Source: Lophius americanus
Lineage: Eukaryota > Chordata > Actinopteri > Lophiiformes > Lophiidae
Assembly (NCBI GenBank): GCA_037951165.1
Contig: JBBDHG010000116.1
Coordinates: forward strand, 3,855,501-3,919,500
DNA: 64,000 nt
Direction of reading: 5' to 3'
In this document: piece by piece, positions 34,621-47,816 of the stretch
Layout of the letters: every line of letters begins with the position of its first letter
How positions within the stretch are numbered: the first letter of the stretch is position 1
Position numbers and translations under genes: made by a program
The notes under the pieces: model-generated
Told to the model about the DNA's origin: nothing
Database searches by the model: none
The model's input: the letters and a program-made list of their open reading frames with translations, nothing else

Positions 34621-37600
34621 CCGTCCTAAGCCTTAATTTTGAAATCCATCCGCCAGGGTATTGCATCAGAAGCCAAACTAGTAACCATATAACTTTAACT
34701 CAAACTAAAGAAAATGACGAGAATAAATTTACTTATCAAATCTTTTCCTTTGTTTTTTAATCAAGAAGGATTAGAATTTATAACAACAAGGACTAACACT
34801 TGTTTCCTACCAGCCTAAAAGAACACATAATTATGACATAACATTCACCATATATGCTTCAGTAGTTGGTCCACATTGTTGACTCGCAATTTAAAATATT
34901 TTATCTATAATTACAGTATTTTCATATGATGTTATCTAAGATCTAATCAACATAGTATCAAAATCCTCAGTTTGGTTAAAATGAGCTACAGGACCGACCA
35001 CAGACTACTTATGCCGTATCAACTATTGCTTAATTAATTAATATTGCCATTTTTCATGAATACAAAACAAATATTATTCTTAGTTTTTTTTTTCATTGTG
35101 TATATGTATATGGCTTGTATGGGTATAACATATATAGGGATGATAGATAGGTGGAATTTAAGGTGTCACAGCAGTTTAAGAACATTGGAAATTGACAGTG
35201 GCAATAAAAATAAGAACTAAAAATATACCCACTCAATTATTTAATACTATTGGAAAGATTTCCCGCACTTGGCTATAAATTAATTTGTTTACAGTTTGGA
35301 GGTACTTAGAGGACTAGACAGTATATTGTCTTAACTCTCTATCTGATCACGATATTATCATCACTATTGTGACACCTCTTTTGCTTTCTCCTGTTTCAAC
35401 TGCTATAGTGCCAGCCTTGCCATCAGTCCTATACTTATAGCACTACTATTCTGTCACGCAAAAGAAAATGGAGGGATGGATAGTATTATTATTATCATCA
35501 TCATTATTCCTCACAATGAAAAGCAGTACAGTAATATTGTACCCCTGCGATGTTTTTCTGAAACTCAAAGCCACTTGGTTACAGCTACCTATAAATTGTG
35601 CGTGTTTATGTAGAGGGTGGTGCATGTTATTTTGCTTGACCACCAGCCCGGAATAAAGGGTGTATAGAGTGGCACATGTCGTCTGCCCTCTGACCCCAAG
35701 GGTTTTGACCTCTGGTACAAGAACAACAGCAATAAGCACAGTTCCGTCCATGATCTTTGAATCCTATTAACACAGGATTCATTCATTTTAGAACGGGAGA
35801 TAAATATTCTGAAATACCGCCCGAGGTCACATCATTTCATGGTTAAGTCTAATGTTATTTGCATAACCGTTGCAAAATGTTTTTACATATCCAAATTTTA
35901 GTGTCTGAGCGATGTGTATCCAACAGTTCATTTATTATTAAGGTAAAATATGTCATTTTTCTACAATTACAAGGACTAGTTAACAGACTCATTTTGAGCT
36001 TTTGAGCTCTATCTATGTGGAGCACTTCAGCAAAGAGGCAGAGGATCTCATTTCTACGGGAGCAAATACTTTTTCACACCGACCTTGTTGCTGATCAATA
36101 AACCTTTTGGTTCAATCATTAACTCAAAATGTTTTATTTTTTTGTTTACTCAGGTTTTGTTTTTTTATCTGAGATTTTATTGGAAGATCCAAATCAGTTG
36201 GATAATAGAGGGACATAAATATAGAAGAAACCAATCAAATTCTTTTTCACAGCCAAAACGAGCTTTGAAAATCTAGACACATGATGATGGGGTTTTTTTT
36301 TCTCAGTGCACTTTTTTCTCTCTCCCTCTCTCCAGCTGTTATTGTCTTTCCTGGTGATGATAAAGTCAAAACCCCAGGCACATGCACACTAACATGTACC
36401 AGCTTTCTTAGAGCTGCATCTCAGTTTACACTGCTCTTCAGTCTGGCAGCGCATTCTCATTACTCAGCGTTAATTGCGAGTCAATTTTGCAGCAGATGGC
36501 ATGGTTAAAAGATGCCCCATAATCCTCTCCCAGGAAGGGGGTTGGGGAGATGGGGGAAGGGGTTGGATAGGAGGCCGCTTGCTGATTTCACTCAAGGGTT
36601 GTGAAAACAAAATATGTCCCACAAAGCTTAAGTATTCCTTTTCGCCTCAGGAGCGAGCGGGCGAGATCAGGGTGCTGCCTGAGGTGAATTTTGATCCACA
36701 GCGTAGGTTACCCAGGGTAAATCCTTTATCAGGAACTTGTTTGCCTTGTATCTGTATCCAAATGCAAATTCATAATGACTTTCTCCCCCATTCAGGCTGG
36801 CCAGTTTCAACTGGGTTTGTAGACACGGGCTGATGGAAGTCAGTTTGAGATTAAATTGTTTTAAACTGCATGGGTCTCAAGAATACTGGAGCGGATTGTT
36901 TTTGTGCATTGCAATTTATAATTCTTTAAATTATATTTGATCATATTTAGGTTGATAAATACCCCCAAAAAGGGAAGCTTTAACACATAAACATAAAGAT
37001 CACAGGATTAGTATTAAACTAGGATGTATTTGTTTACCTCAGATCTAGCCTTTTATATCTACAGCACATTAGGAGCAGGTCCACCATCATGGGGGAAGCC
37101 TGAGACAAGTGACGTCCAATTTGGTTCCATCTGCATTCTCCCTGCTAGCAGCTGCTACAGGCTCATTCATGCTCGACCTTTTAAAAATGAATGCAGATAG
37201 ATGGATGGTTTTCTCCAAACGTCACCCAGTTGGAATAATTTAAATGCCTCCAACAGCTATGTTATATGCTATACATACTAGAAATATTACATCAAGGCTT
37301 ATGATCATTTTTGAAATTTAAAAATTGAATTTGAAAACAAATTGGCTTGGCAGTTTGTATTTTTTCGCAAAGGAACATAGATTTATCTTTTTTAAATCTG
37401 CATTTCAAGAACATTTGAATGTTAGAATTGTAACTTCGCTGATTAGATTATACACAAAATTATACAATATTAAAACGAAATTTTCCAAACTTGGTTTTTG
37501 TACATTTTGTCAAAATGTCTGGTTAAATGTGAAACAGGACGCGTGTTTAAAGTATGAAAATCCTTGCTTACTTTGAGTGACAAAAAACTAAAAACCACGA

Positions 37601-39950
37601 ATGGGGCGTTTTAAGAATCTTCCCATAGCATTTAAAAAGGTGGTGACTCGTGTGTCACCGAGGTATCTCATGAGTTAAAGGCCATATAATCGATGTAAAT
37701 GTGAATCCTCTGCACAACAAAAGCTTGTTTATAGGCCTAATTTACATATAGATAAATAATGCATGAGGAAATATGCGTTAGTTACTCGTTGTCATTTTAA
37801 TGCCTGACCAGGCTCGTTTGCAGGTAATGTTTGACTTTTCTTTCTTTTTTTCAGTCAGCCCTGCCAAACTCAGAGCTGGTATTTTTCTGTGGATAAGAAC
37901 TATTCACTGTGGTGCTGGCTAAACAGGAAGCAAAATCATTGCTGAGCATTGAGTCATTGGCTTTATTTATTTATTTCTATTTTTAGAATGTTTTTTTCAT
38001 CTACAATCAATTTCAAACCACCCTCTATTATGTCTCAGCAAGGTCTATTGATCAAATTCCCTCTCAGCTAACTGTAGACATAACCAGGCCATATTAGCCT
38101 GCTGGATTTGATGGGTTCAACCACTAACCTTTGACCCCTATTTAGCAGCCATCGAAATTATAACCAAAGTAATTGAATTGTAATTGAAAACAGTCGCTGC
38201 AATGGTTTGGCTCCAGATAATATGACACAAAATACACATGGAACCCAGATGATTATCATATTTATAAAAAACACCCGTTGTACATTAGTGAGTAGCATCC
38301 CCCTAAATGAATTCTCCTGTTTTATTTAATGCTGATCAGCACTCATGGACTGACTCTGGCCAATGCAGTTTAGTGTCCCTGTTTGGTAATTTCACTTAAA
38401 GGCAGTAATCCCATAATAGTTTGACCCCGAAGACTCAACGATAGAATCTAGAATCACATAGGTATCAGTCTGTTCAATAAAAACGTGTCTACTACTTATT
38501 GCAGTTTACTACATGGGGCTTTCATTATTTCATCCCACCCTTCCAACCGGTCTCATGGTTATCTCAGAGTTAGTTTATGTGTAAACAGAAATATTTTGAA
38601 AAGCCTCCTGGTGCAATCCTCAAAACATCCAAAAGCTGCAAAACTTCATGACTCGGCCCCTTTATCTGGATTGACTGCACAGTTGAATTGTTCTTCCTCT
38701 CTTTTTGAACAAACCCCCGACCAGGTTGCGTGAAAATCCGCCAGACAGTTTATGCTTAATAGACAGGCATATTAAAAAAAAACCCAGAACAATGGATAAC
38801 AATGTTCGATGAAATGAAACCAAAAGGTAGCCCCGCCCCTATATGCAGATCCACTTGTAATCTTAATGAGTTTCTGCTTGACACACGCTCAACCAGTCCA
38901 ACAAGTTTCATGTCAACCTGTCTGTCCTTTGTCGTGTACACATACAGACCAACACCAGCAGGAAGGTTATTTTGTTGGTGTTGGTAATAAGCATTTTGGT
39001 AATTTTAATAAAGGATCATTCTTGACACAGATTCTTGGGAATCATTCTGCAATCAAAAAATAATGGGGCCGAAAACATTGGCTGTTTGTATTTTAAATAG
39101 GGCGGTCAAAATAACCAATTACATTAATTGACTATAGAAAAAGTAGTTTAAACATGGTGGATCCAGATGACAAAGTGTAATTAAAGCATGTCATGTGTCC
39201 ATTTATATATCTTCTCTCTAGAGCTGTGGGCTCAGTGGGCTGAGCAAAGACACTGAAGTGAAAGGAGCAAGAGAAGGAGAGACAAATGGTGCCAGAGTAT
39301 TTGAGAGAGACTGTTGGAGAGTTTGTTGGAGCTTTTGGTAAATTTAGAGGCCAGCCATTCAGACATTAATGGAGGAATCTGCATGAACTTTTCTTAAATA
39401 AATTGATATAATTGATTCTGGTCACAATAATGTCTAAAAAAGGTTCTGTTGTGCTTTGTAGTACGCTCGGAACTCAAAGGGCTTTTTCTAGTTCTTAAAT
39501 GTGATCATCGAAATCACGGAAATACAGTTTTCGAGGTTAATCTTTTTGAGGGTATTCTTGGCTCAAGAATATTTCTCCTCTTAAAAGAATGTACGTTCTT
39601 ACAAAACTGTGTCTGTGCGCAGAAAGTCCCACAGCTGCCCAGAGATGAGGCACAAAAATAATGTTGCAATTATTGGGTCATATTTTTATTATTTTATCGC
39701 CAGAGGTGTAGTTTAGGAACTCTGCGTTTAACCCTGAGCTCTAGCTTGAACAATCCAGACATGAGGCTATCTTTTCAATCGTTTTAGTACTAAATACTTG
39801 CTGATGTAATAAAGGAAGCTCCCATTGGAGAAGAAAAGAAATACAAAAGAAAACAAAACTGGAGAGCATCACAAAGACTTTGCTCGGATATGAATGTGTG
39901 TGATGTTCAATGAGAAGGTCATTCAGATAAATGGGTCTCTTAGTTTTCTC
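34621..39950. other. Intergenic stretch upstream of KIAA0232
   Basis: AT-rich DNA without a supported exon, RNA gene or clear transposon. Open frames such as 36474-36833 and 37325-37576 show no family similarity and no splice-site pattern. Confidence 0.45.
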
Positions 39951-39959
39951 CAGACGTCA

Positions 39960-40205
39960 ATCTATGATATGACAAAGAGACGGACACGTCACGTCTGACA
40001 GCTCTGCTTCGGGGGAGGGGTCAGGAACAGACTCAAGGTTTTTTTGATGAAAACCTGTGAGCGTGCAGGTTAGGGTCACAGAGGAAGTTACCATGGTAAC
40101 CGACTCAGAATTGAACTTATCTCAATTTCTGGAAAAGAAAACCCCGTGTTTCCCTCATCTCAGGCTTAACAAACTCAGAGTTCCACTCACCAGTTTCCTG
40201 AAATA
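39960..40205. mobile_element. PIF/Harbinger-like fragment
   Basis: The right part (40130-40195: AAACCCCGTGTTTCCCTCATCTCAGG, then AACAAACTCAGAGTTCCACTC) matches the end sequence at 25510-25555 and resembles the termini of fish Harbinger-type non-autonomous elements. It carries the symmetrical X-box GTTACCATGGTAAC at 40087-40100. No transposase; boundaries approximate. Confidence 0.45.
40087..40100. promoter_or_regulatory. Perfect RFX X-box palindrome
   Basis: GTTACCATGGTAAC is an exact 14-bp palindrome matching the RFX-family consensus (GTTRCC-AT-GGYAAC). It lies inside the Harbinger-like fragment. Confidence 0.4.
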
Positions 40206-43200
40206 CCCCCTGAACTGCATATGAACTGAATGTATGGTAAATAACATGTGATGACCTTTGAGGTTTATCAAGTCAATCTATTGATTTACTCAGATACCAG
40301 AATCTATTTGAATTGCAGCAGTTCTAACCTGGAAACCATAATCTGTGCCACAGAACCCATCTGAAATCCTGCACACAGCCTGAGCCTTCATTCGAAATGT
40401 ATCCATGGAAGCAAAATCAAAAACATACAAACACTAAAAGTTCTGGAACTGTAAAATGCACCAACTCAGTACTTCATTGTTGTGCACAAAGTTTAAAAAG
40501 GAGTTTTTGGGTCATGCTCCGTAAATGAAACTTGACGGATGAATTTTCCCCACTCTGACGTCACCCTCCTCACTTAAACTGAGGCAGCTGATAATAGCCA
40601 GAGTAAGTAAAGCATAAACAAACCAGTGAATTTATTCTGAGCCGTGGAGGCGATCCACAGAGTTTCTATTATCTTCTTTGATACTTGTCAAAGGTGAGGG
40701 ATGATATACTTTCCCAATGCCAGTGAAATAATTGAGCAGCTGTCAACACTGGAGCATTCCATCAATCATGCACAGTCGTCACACTTTCAGACAGGCGTCT
40801 GCTGAAGAGGTGGTACACCCTCACCGAGGCGCTGAGGTCTGCAAACACTGTCCAGACTGTGGTTAACAGCTCTGGAGACAAGAATGAGGAAATCACACTC
40901 TAAACAATTATTTGTTTAGGGCGGGACTTGTTTCTTACCCCAAACTATGCTGATTGGTGTCTTTGGTTCATGCTTCAAGTTTTGATCTGCAAAATTTTTT
41001 TGAAATATTCTAGGCTGGAGGAATTATGTCTGTAGATGTTTATCAGACGGCCACAGAGAGGAGCGGATAACGTAATGCTGGAGATGAACTCCGTCATGTG
41101 ACCGTCTGATGGTGATGATGATGTTGAACAGGTTTCATGAGCGCAGTGAAATGATAATCTGGGTAACATGCATTTAACTTTGATATACAAAATAATAATG
41201 AGTCAGAGTGGACCACTCAATCAATAAATGTCCCATTAACGCATCCACTGTGATCCTAAGACATTGACTTCACTAGAAAATGCGGTTGAAACCTGTCGCC
41301 TTTAACGCCTTCAATAAAGTTTTATCACAAGGTTATCCCAGTTTTTTTTTTTAACCCTGAAATCATTAGTTGAGATAAATAGAATCTGAGTTTGTATTAA
41401 ATTACTATTTTGAGTTAAACATTCATCAAGAAAAAAACATAAATCAAATACCATATATTACTTACGCTACCTAGAACAATTGGTTAATGTAAGTAATGTA
41501 TTTTCCAATGAATAAAGAAAGGAACTTTTCATGGTATTTAAAGTTTGCAGCTTCCATAAGTACTCATGAGTTATTATGAATGAACCTGTTTGCTGAAGCT
41601 GTAATGAGTGGGAATACATCCAATTGTCCCTGCTGGAAGAACTTTGTTTATTCTAGTGGAGAGTCCCTGTGAATGAGATGGATTTCTGTCGCCAATTAAG
41701 TCCATCATAATTAATTATCTAACTCCTTCTAACCTGTGAAACTAAATTTCCATTGAATCAAAATCCCATGTATTAGAATAAAGAGAATGATGTTTTACAG
41801 GTTGCAGAATTTCCTTGGTACCACTTTACAAAAGGACTACCTCTGTAAAGGATTTCTAAATGCTATATACTTAGGCTATTAATAAGGTATTAAACAGCAA
41901 CACAACTCCTGCACAGACACACCAGCGATTGTGAACCCCTCTTCGTCTTCGTCAGTTTGAGTAAAGTTTTACAAGTTGTCCTTCTTAATATCGCGCGCTG
42001 GTTCAAATTGAAAAAGCTGTTCAGAAGAAATTTTTAACTGTTGAATTATGACAAGCGGTTCGGAAGCCGGCAAGTCCAACCATTTGACGTCACTACCCAG
42101 AATGCAGTGCAACGTAAAGAGCAATAGCTAACTACGAGTTAAATCATTTTTCAAAATTAGTACGAACTACTGGATGTAGAGTGAATTTTATGTCGCATTT
42201 ATACAGTTGAGACTGTAAACTGTGTTTCCAAGCACACAGATCTTGACAGTTGGGGTAACCCTTAAGTATTTTATTTGGATCCATTTTAAAATGTTTTCTC
42301 ATATCTAAGAGTAATTGCATTTCAACAGGGACCGCTCAAACAACTTATTTTATCAATAATTTTGTTATAAGTTTGACTTACCAGCAGTAAATGTGTTCCA
42401 GCAGCAGTATGGACTTCAGCAGCGGGTCAGAGTTCTCTCTGTCAGAGGTATGTGCCTGCCCTGCAGACAGACACTATGTGTGTCAAGTGGTTACACTGGT
42501 GCAGTAAAAGGCCGCTCCGGGTATAAATATGTGCGGAACTATTTTCTCTGTCTTCAGAAGAAGCATGTGACTTCCAGAGGAGATGATTCCACGGTGGCAC
42601 GGACAATGCCCCAGCAGGGAGATCACTCAGTGGGTCAAAAGATACTGATCGATGAGTCTGATGGTTTCCTACTAATCCCGTCATGCAAATCCACTTGTAA
42701 GCATAGCCTGAGGGCCTTAAAGCACCTTTCATTGTTTTTTATTGTTTTGGGGACGGCGTGCTTAATGCGATCACAATTAAGCCATAAATTAAAGAGCGTA
42801 TTGTGTCAATGACATAAACTCCCAAAGATTATAATGCTGATTGTAAAGTGAGTTGCCTTCGCCGCTGACGTCTAACCTCAGGCGGGCAGGGATAACCTGA
42901 GGGCATGGGATGGATGACGCTGGAGGACGCCGGAGAAAGGTGTGACAATGTGTAAATCAGGCTGTGCTAGAGGACGTCTCCAGTGCTGGTGATAGAGCAG
43001 GACAAAAGTCTCCTTGTCATACTGTGAGTGTGTGAGAGAGATAGAGAGTAAGAGAGTGAGATAGAGCAGGACTGTTTGCTGCGGGACGGGCCACAAACAT
43101 TGCAGTTTTGCTTACGTCACAGGCCAATGAATGGAAAAGCTGGGAAATAAGTATTACATCATGCAGTCTCCGTCTGTCCACAGAGAGCCCCTTATCAGCA

Positions 43201-43562
43201 CACTGCAGGTATGAATGTTGCCCACTATGCAAATACATGGTCTCACCCCCTCTGGTAACCTGTCTGTTGTCTAAGGACGGCCAACGATCACTGATAACAG
43301 TTTACTGTTTACAGGGAGCTCACTGGCAGAGGGAAAAATGTCTTTCTCTCGTATGACGACCCTGTTTTCCCTCTGAACAGAACCTGCTGAGCGAGCAAAG
43401 TACCCCCTGAACGAGTGAGAGCGAAACCCGTACACTTATGGAAATCCTGTTCTTTTCTTTGCAGAGAGGCGGGAAGAGGAGAAGGAAACAAAGGAACTAA
43501 AGGAGTATAACAAAAGGATGTTTCAGCAACCATGGGAACATCAAAGAGTTGCAACCCACACT

Positions 43563-43564
<2 letters not shown>
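40206..43564. other. Intergenic stretch
   Basis: No recognised gene. The longest frame (42393-42812, plus strand, 139 codons) has no recognisable domain, no signal peptide or coiled coil and no flanking splice pattern, so it is not called a gene. Confidence 0.4.

Positions 43565-43601
<37 letters not shown>
43565..43601. repeat. (AT)n microsatellite
   Basis: Eighteen or so uninterrupted AT units. Confidence 0.95.
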
Positions 43602-43603
<2 letters not shown>

Positions 43604-45007
43604 ATATTAAAGAGCTACATCACAATAAATACTAAACATTATATGAAAGAGCTGTTGCATCTTTTGAAGTACTGTATAAAGTAAATAAATACCGCCAAAT
43701 AAGTGTGATTGCACAACACTAGAACTGTGTTCTTCATGGTTTCTGTGTTCTTCAAGTTATATTTTCGTGAAGAATGTTGTTCTGGATTCCAGGGTGACGT
43801 TTTTCCATAAGCGTGCACGGCCCTTGTTTGTAGCAAAATGACAATAAAGTTTGATTTCATTTGAGTTCGTGTGAGAAAGTAATCTCCCGCAAATGCTTAC
43901 CAACAAATATTATTTACTTTTTGGGGGTTTAAACTCATCCTAAACTGGGATTTCTTTCTATTATGCTTCTGTGCAACATCTATTTTTGCTGAGTGTTGTG
44001 ATTTTGAACCATCTTCGTCTCAGGAGGCAGGCCTGAACAAGGCGGAGGAGAATTTTGCATGATTGCCGTGCAGCTTTCATAACTCAGGAGGTTCAGTGTT
44101 TTTTTCCCGAATCAGAAGGTTGGGTGTTGGATCCCCCGAGTTCCTCTGGAGCCTACATGTCATGGGGTCCTAAGCAAAATAGATACATACATAAATAGAT
44201 AGATAGAAACTTTTCCCCAAATGGGAAATTCAATGTGGGACTGTGCATGACAAAATGATAATAAAAAATACACATTGTCATTATAAAGATGAATTGCTTT
44301 TGTTGTTTAGCTCATTTACAGTTCACACCCACAACCAGAGAAAACGTGATTCCCCGCACAGACTGGAGCCGAGACATTAAATCTGAGACGTTGGCGTCTT
44401 CATATGATAATTCCTAAAAATTAACAATTCGGTCACCTCTTCCTGACACGCCGTTGTCGTGTAAACGAGAGGCCAAACCGCAGCCAAAGGTTGTCTCTTC
44501 ATGTGATAAACGCAGGCGTGTAAAAAAAACAAACCTGGAGCTACTTCCTGCTCTGCAGCCTTATTCAAATATTTATGAGTTAAATTAATCGTTAACAAAT
44601 CGTAATAAGGAAGATATTTGTATGAAGTACTCTAGAAAACTCTAATCATCACATCTCTCTACTGTAGACGAGGAATGAATCTTATACCGCTCCTTATAAT
44701 CTTCAATAGTCTTGGTTAGTCATTTAACCATTTTACAACACACACTTTCCCGCCTTTAGCACTCTCAGTTGGTTGGTCGTGTCAGTACTTTGCACACTTT
44801 CACAATAAAGTTAAATCTATTTCAACATAAAAAGAGGCTAAAACTTTTAACATACAGTGGCTCCATTCTAGGCAGTCTTCCTGCTCTAAAGAAAATAACA
44901 TTTACTCTGATCAAATGGAACCATGCAGGGGTTGTTATTTGAATTTCACAAACTCGTTCTTTAATTTGGATGTGAAGTTATCCATTGATATTTCAAGTCC
45001 ACAAATT
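43602..45007. other. Intergenic stretch
   Basis: No supported exon. The segment near 43838-43860 (ACAATAAAGTTTGATTTCAT) looks like the 3' tail of a fish LINE or SINE and is repeated in style elsewhere in the window. Confidence 0.4.
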
Positions 45008-45110
45008 GACTGACATCCAGAATTATTGGCACCCTTTAAAAAAAAAGATTTTGATTGAAATTATTTGCAAAAATCTATCCTCTAATTTATGAAACGACAC
45101 ATAACATAGA
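45008..45110. mobile_element. Solo terminal fragment of a Tc1-like element
   Basis: The segment CCAGAATTATTGGCACCCTT followed by an A/T-rich subterminal part matches the terminus of the Tc1-like relic at about 61702 (CCAGGATTATTGGCACCCGT). Only one end is present; the 24-bp minisatellite starts about 35 bases later. Confidence 0.5.
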
Positions 45111-45145
45111 AAAAGTAGACCCAGACTGTCGTCCCCAACAGCTGG

Positions 45146-46275
45146 AGGGTGCAGGGTCAGTATTTGAGTAGCGTGCAGGGTCAGTATTTGAGTAGGGTGC
45201 AGGGTCATTATTTGAGTAGGGTGCATGGTCAGTATTTGAGTAGGGTGCAGGATCATTATTTGAGTAGGGTGCAGGGTCAGTATTTGAGTAGGGTGCAGGA
45301 TCATTATTTGAGTAGGGTGCAGGGTCAGTATTTGAGTAGGGTGCAGGATCATTATTTGAGTAGGGTGCAGGGTCAGTATTTGAGTAGGGTGCAGGGTCAG
45401 TATTTGAGTAGGGTGCAGGATCATTATTTGAGTAGGGTGCAGGGTCAGTATTTGAGTAGGGTGCAGGGTCAGTATTTGAGTAGGGTGCAGGATCATTATT
45501 TGAGTAGGGTGCAGGGTCAGTATTTGAGTAGGGTGCAGGGTCAGTATTTGAGTAGGGTGCAGGATCATTATTTGAGTAGGGTGCAGGGTCAGTATTTGAG
45601 TAGGGTGCAGGGTCAGTATTTGAGTAGGGTGCAGGATCATTATTTGAGTAGGGTGCAGGGTCAGTATTTGAGTAGGGTGCAGGATCATTATTTGAGTAGG
45701 GTGCAGGGTCAGTATTTGAGTAGGGTGCAGGGTCAGTATTTGAGTAGGGTGCAGGGTCAGTATTTGAGTAGGGTGCAGGATCATTATTTGAGTAGGGTGC
45801 AGGGTCAGTATTTGAGTAGGGTGCAGGGTCAGTATTTGAGTAGGGTGCAGGATCATTATTTGAGTAGGGTGTAGGATCATTATTTGAGTAGGGTGCAGGG
45901 TCATTATTTGAGTAGGGTGCAGGGTCAGTATTTGAGTAGGGTGCAGGGTCAGTATTTGAGTAGGGTGCAGGATCATTATTTGAGTAGGGTGCAGGGTCAG
46001 TATTTGAGTAGGGTGCAGGGTCAGTATTTGAGTAGGGTGCAGGATCATTATTTGAGTAGGGTGCAGGGTCAGTATTTGAGTAGGGTGCAGGATCATTATT
46101 TGAGTAGGGTGCAGGGTCAGTATTTGAGTAGGGTGCAGGGTCAGTATTTGAGTAGGGTGCAGGGTCAGTATTTGAGTAGGGTGCAGGGTCAGTATTTGAG
46201 TAGGGTGCAGGGTCAGTATTTGAGTAGGGTGCAGGGTCAGTATTTGAGTAGGGTGCAGGATCATTATTTGAGTTA
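45146..46275. repeat. 24-bp minisatellite, about 47 copies, two interleaved unit types
   Basis: The unit is AGGGTGCAGGGTCAGTATTT plus GAGT, repeated about 47 times with very little divergence. Two main variants differ at two sites: GGGTCAGTATT (type T) and GGATCATTATT (type N). They often run in the order T-T-N, making 72-bp higher-order units. The right end has seven T units in a row. Because 24 is a multiple of three and the unit lacks stops, several frames on both strands stay open (VQGQYLSR on plus; LTLHPTQI and TDPAPYSN on minus). This is a by-product of the repeat and is not evidence of protein. Confidence 0.97.
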
Positions 46276-46650
46276 GCGGGCTTACTGAGGGTGCAGGATC
46301 GAGCAGAGGTGACGGGACTGACGGGGCTGACCTGCTTCAGCACGAGCAGTTTTGGTTTCGTTCTGATCACAATCGGACTTTAAGTCATGTTGCTAAGAAC
46401 AACACAACATGTATTGTCAATTGGTCACACAAATTGTTTGGAGAGGCGTGACTGCCGGTGGAGACAGTTATCGTCATGCTTCATAAGTCTCCGTTCAGCA
46501 GAGGAGACGTGACCTTCGTCCTCAGAGCAGACAGATACCAGAGTCTGCTTTGATTGGAATGGACTCAGTGACACTGAGTAAATGGAATGTGCGGTATGGG
46601 AGGAACTCTGGTTGGTTGTATAATCCCTGGCAACTGTTTGTCAGCTGCCA

Positions 46651-46837
46651 CATACACACGCACACACACGCACATACAAACACACACACTCACACACACA
46701 CACGCTCACAAACACACACACACACACTCACACACACACACACACTCCTGTACACACTCACAAACATACACAAACATACACGAAACACACATAGAAACCC
46801 CCCCAAACACATAAACGCCCACAAACAAACACACTCA

Positions 46838-46883
<46 letters not shown>

Positions 46884-46957
46884 CGCACACACACACATAC
46901 ACACACTCACACACATTCATACACACAGACACGCGTACGCGTAAACACACGCATGTT
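46651..46957. repeat. Compound (CA)n microsatellite
   Basis: About 300 bp of CA-rich repeat with CACACACT, CACAAACA and CACACG interruptions. The long open frames across it on either strand are low-complexity Thr-His or Cys-Val translations. Confidence 0.95.
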
Positions 46958-47283
46958 CAACATTTCATTCCTGGTGGAAGGGTTCCAAGCCCAATTACTT
47001 GCTTATTGCCAGAAACACTTTATTTCAACATTTTCAGAGGATTTTGAACTGAAAGCATCGTGAACATTGTTGCGAAGTTTTTCTTTCTTTCTTTTTTATT
47101 AAACTTATCAAATATTGAAAATTATTCAAAAACTTGCAGTCAACAACTCCGTGCTGATGGATGCAGATCTTCAGTTTCATCCTTCCTGCCAGTTTCATGG
47201 AAATCTGGTCAGTGGCTTTTGTGTAACCGGACAAACTCACAAATATGTGATCATGACGTGACATCTTCAACTGTATCACCTGT

Positions 47284-47816
47284 TTTACTGGATGAACCTG
47301 GACTGTTTCACTGGATGAACCTGGACTGTTTCACTGGATGAACCTGGACTGTTTCACTGTATGAACCTGGACTGTTTCACTGGATGAACCTGGACTTTTT
47401 TACTGTATGAACCTGGACTGTTTTACTGTAGGAACCTGGACTGTTTTACTGGATGAACCTGGACTGTTTCATTGTATGAACCTGAACTGTTTCACTGGAT
47501 GAACCTGGACTGTTTTACTGTATAAACCTGGGCTGTTTAACTGTATAAACCTGGACTGTTACACTGGATGAACCTGGACTGTTTCACTGTAGGAACCTGG
47601 ACTGTTTTACTGGATGAACCTGGACTGTTTCATTGTATGAACCTGAACTGTTTCACTGGATGAACCTGGACTGTTTTACTGTATAAACCTGGGCTGTTTA
47701 ACTGTATAAACCTGGACTGTTACACTGCATGAACCTGGACTGTTTCACTATATGAACCTGGACTGTTTTACTGCATGAACCTGGACTGTTTTACTGTATG
47801 AACCTGGACTGTATCA
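47284..47816. repeat. 23-bp minisatellite, block 1 (about 23 copies)
   Basis: The unit is ACTGTATGAACCTGGACTGT plus TTC, with variants at the T-rich junction (TTTC, TTTT, TTAA) and GTATGA/GGATGA/GTATAA. A run of seven units recurs after 161 bp (landmark GGAACCTGGA at 47431 and 47592), so it has higher-order structure. Confidence 0.95.

Noticed and set aside
42393..42812. 139-codon plus-strand frame as a new gene
   Set aside because: Unique sequence, but no domain, no Kozak or splice support and no recognisable relatives; length is not exceptional for 64 kb searched in six frames.
45023..46370. Frames of 413 and 427 codons (minus) and 241 and 130 codons (plus)
   Set aside because: They are translations of the 24-bp minisatellite, open in several frames on both strands at once, with no flanking coding sequence or splice pattern.
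46550..47047. 165-codon plus-strand frame
   Set aside because: Its body is the (CA)n repeat; unique ends show no gene similarity.
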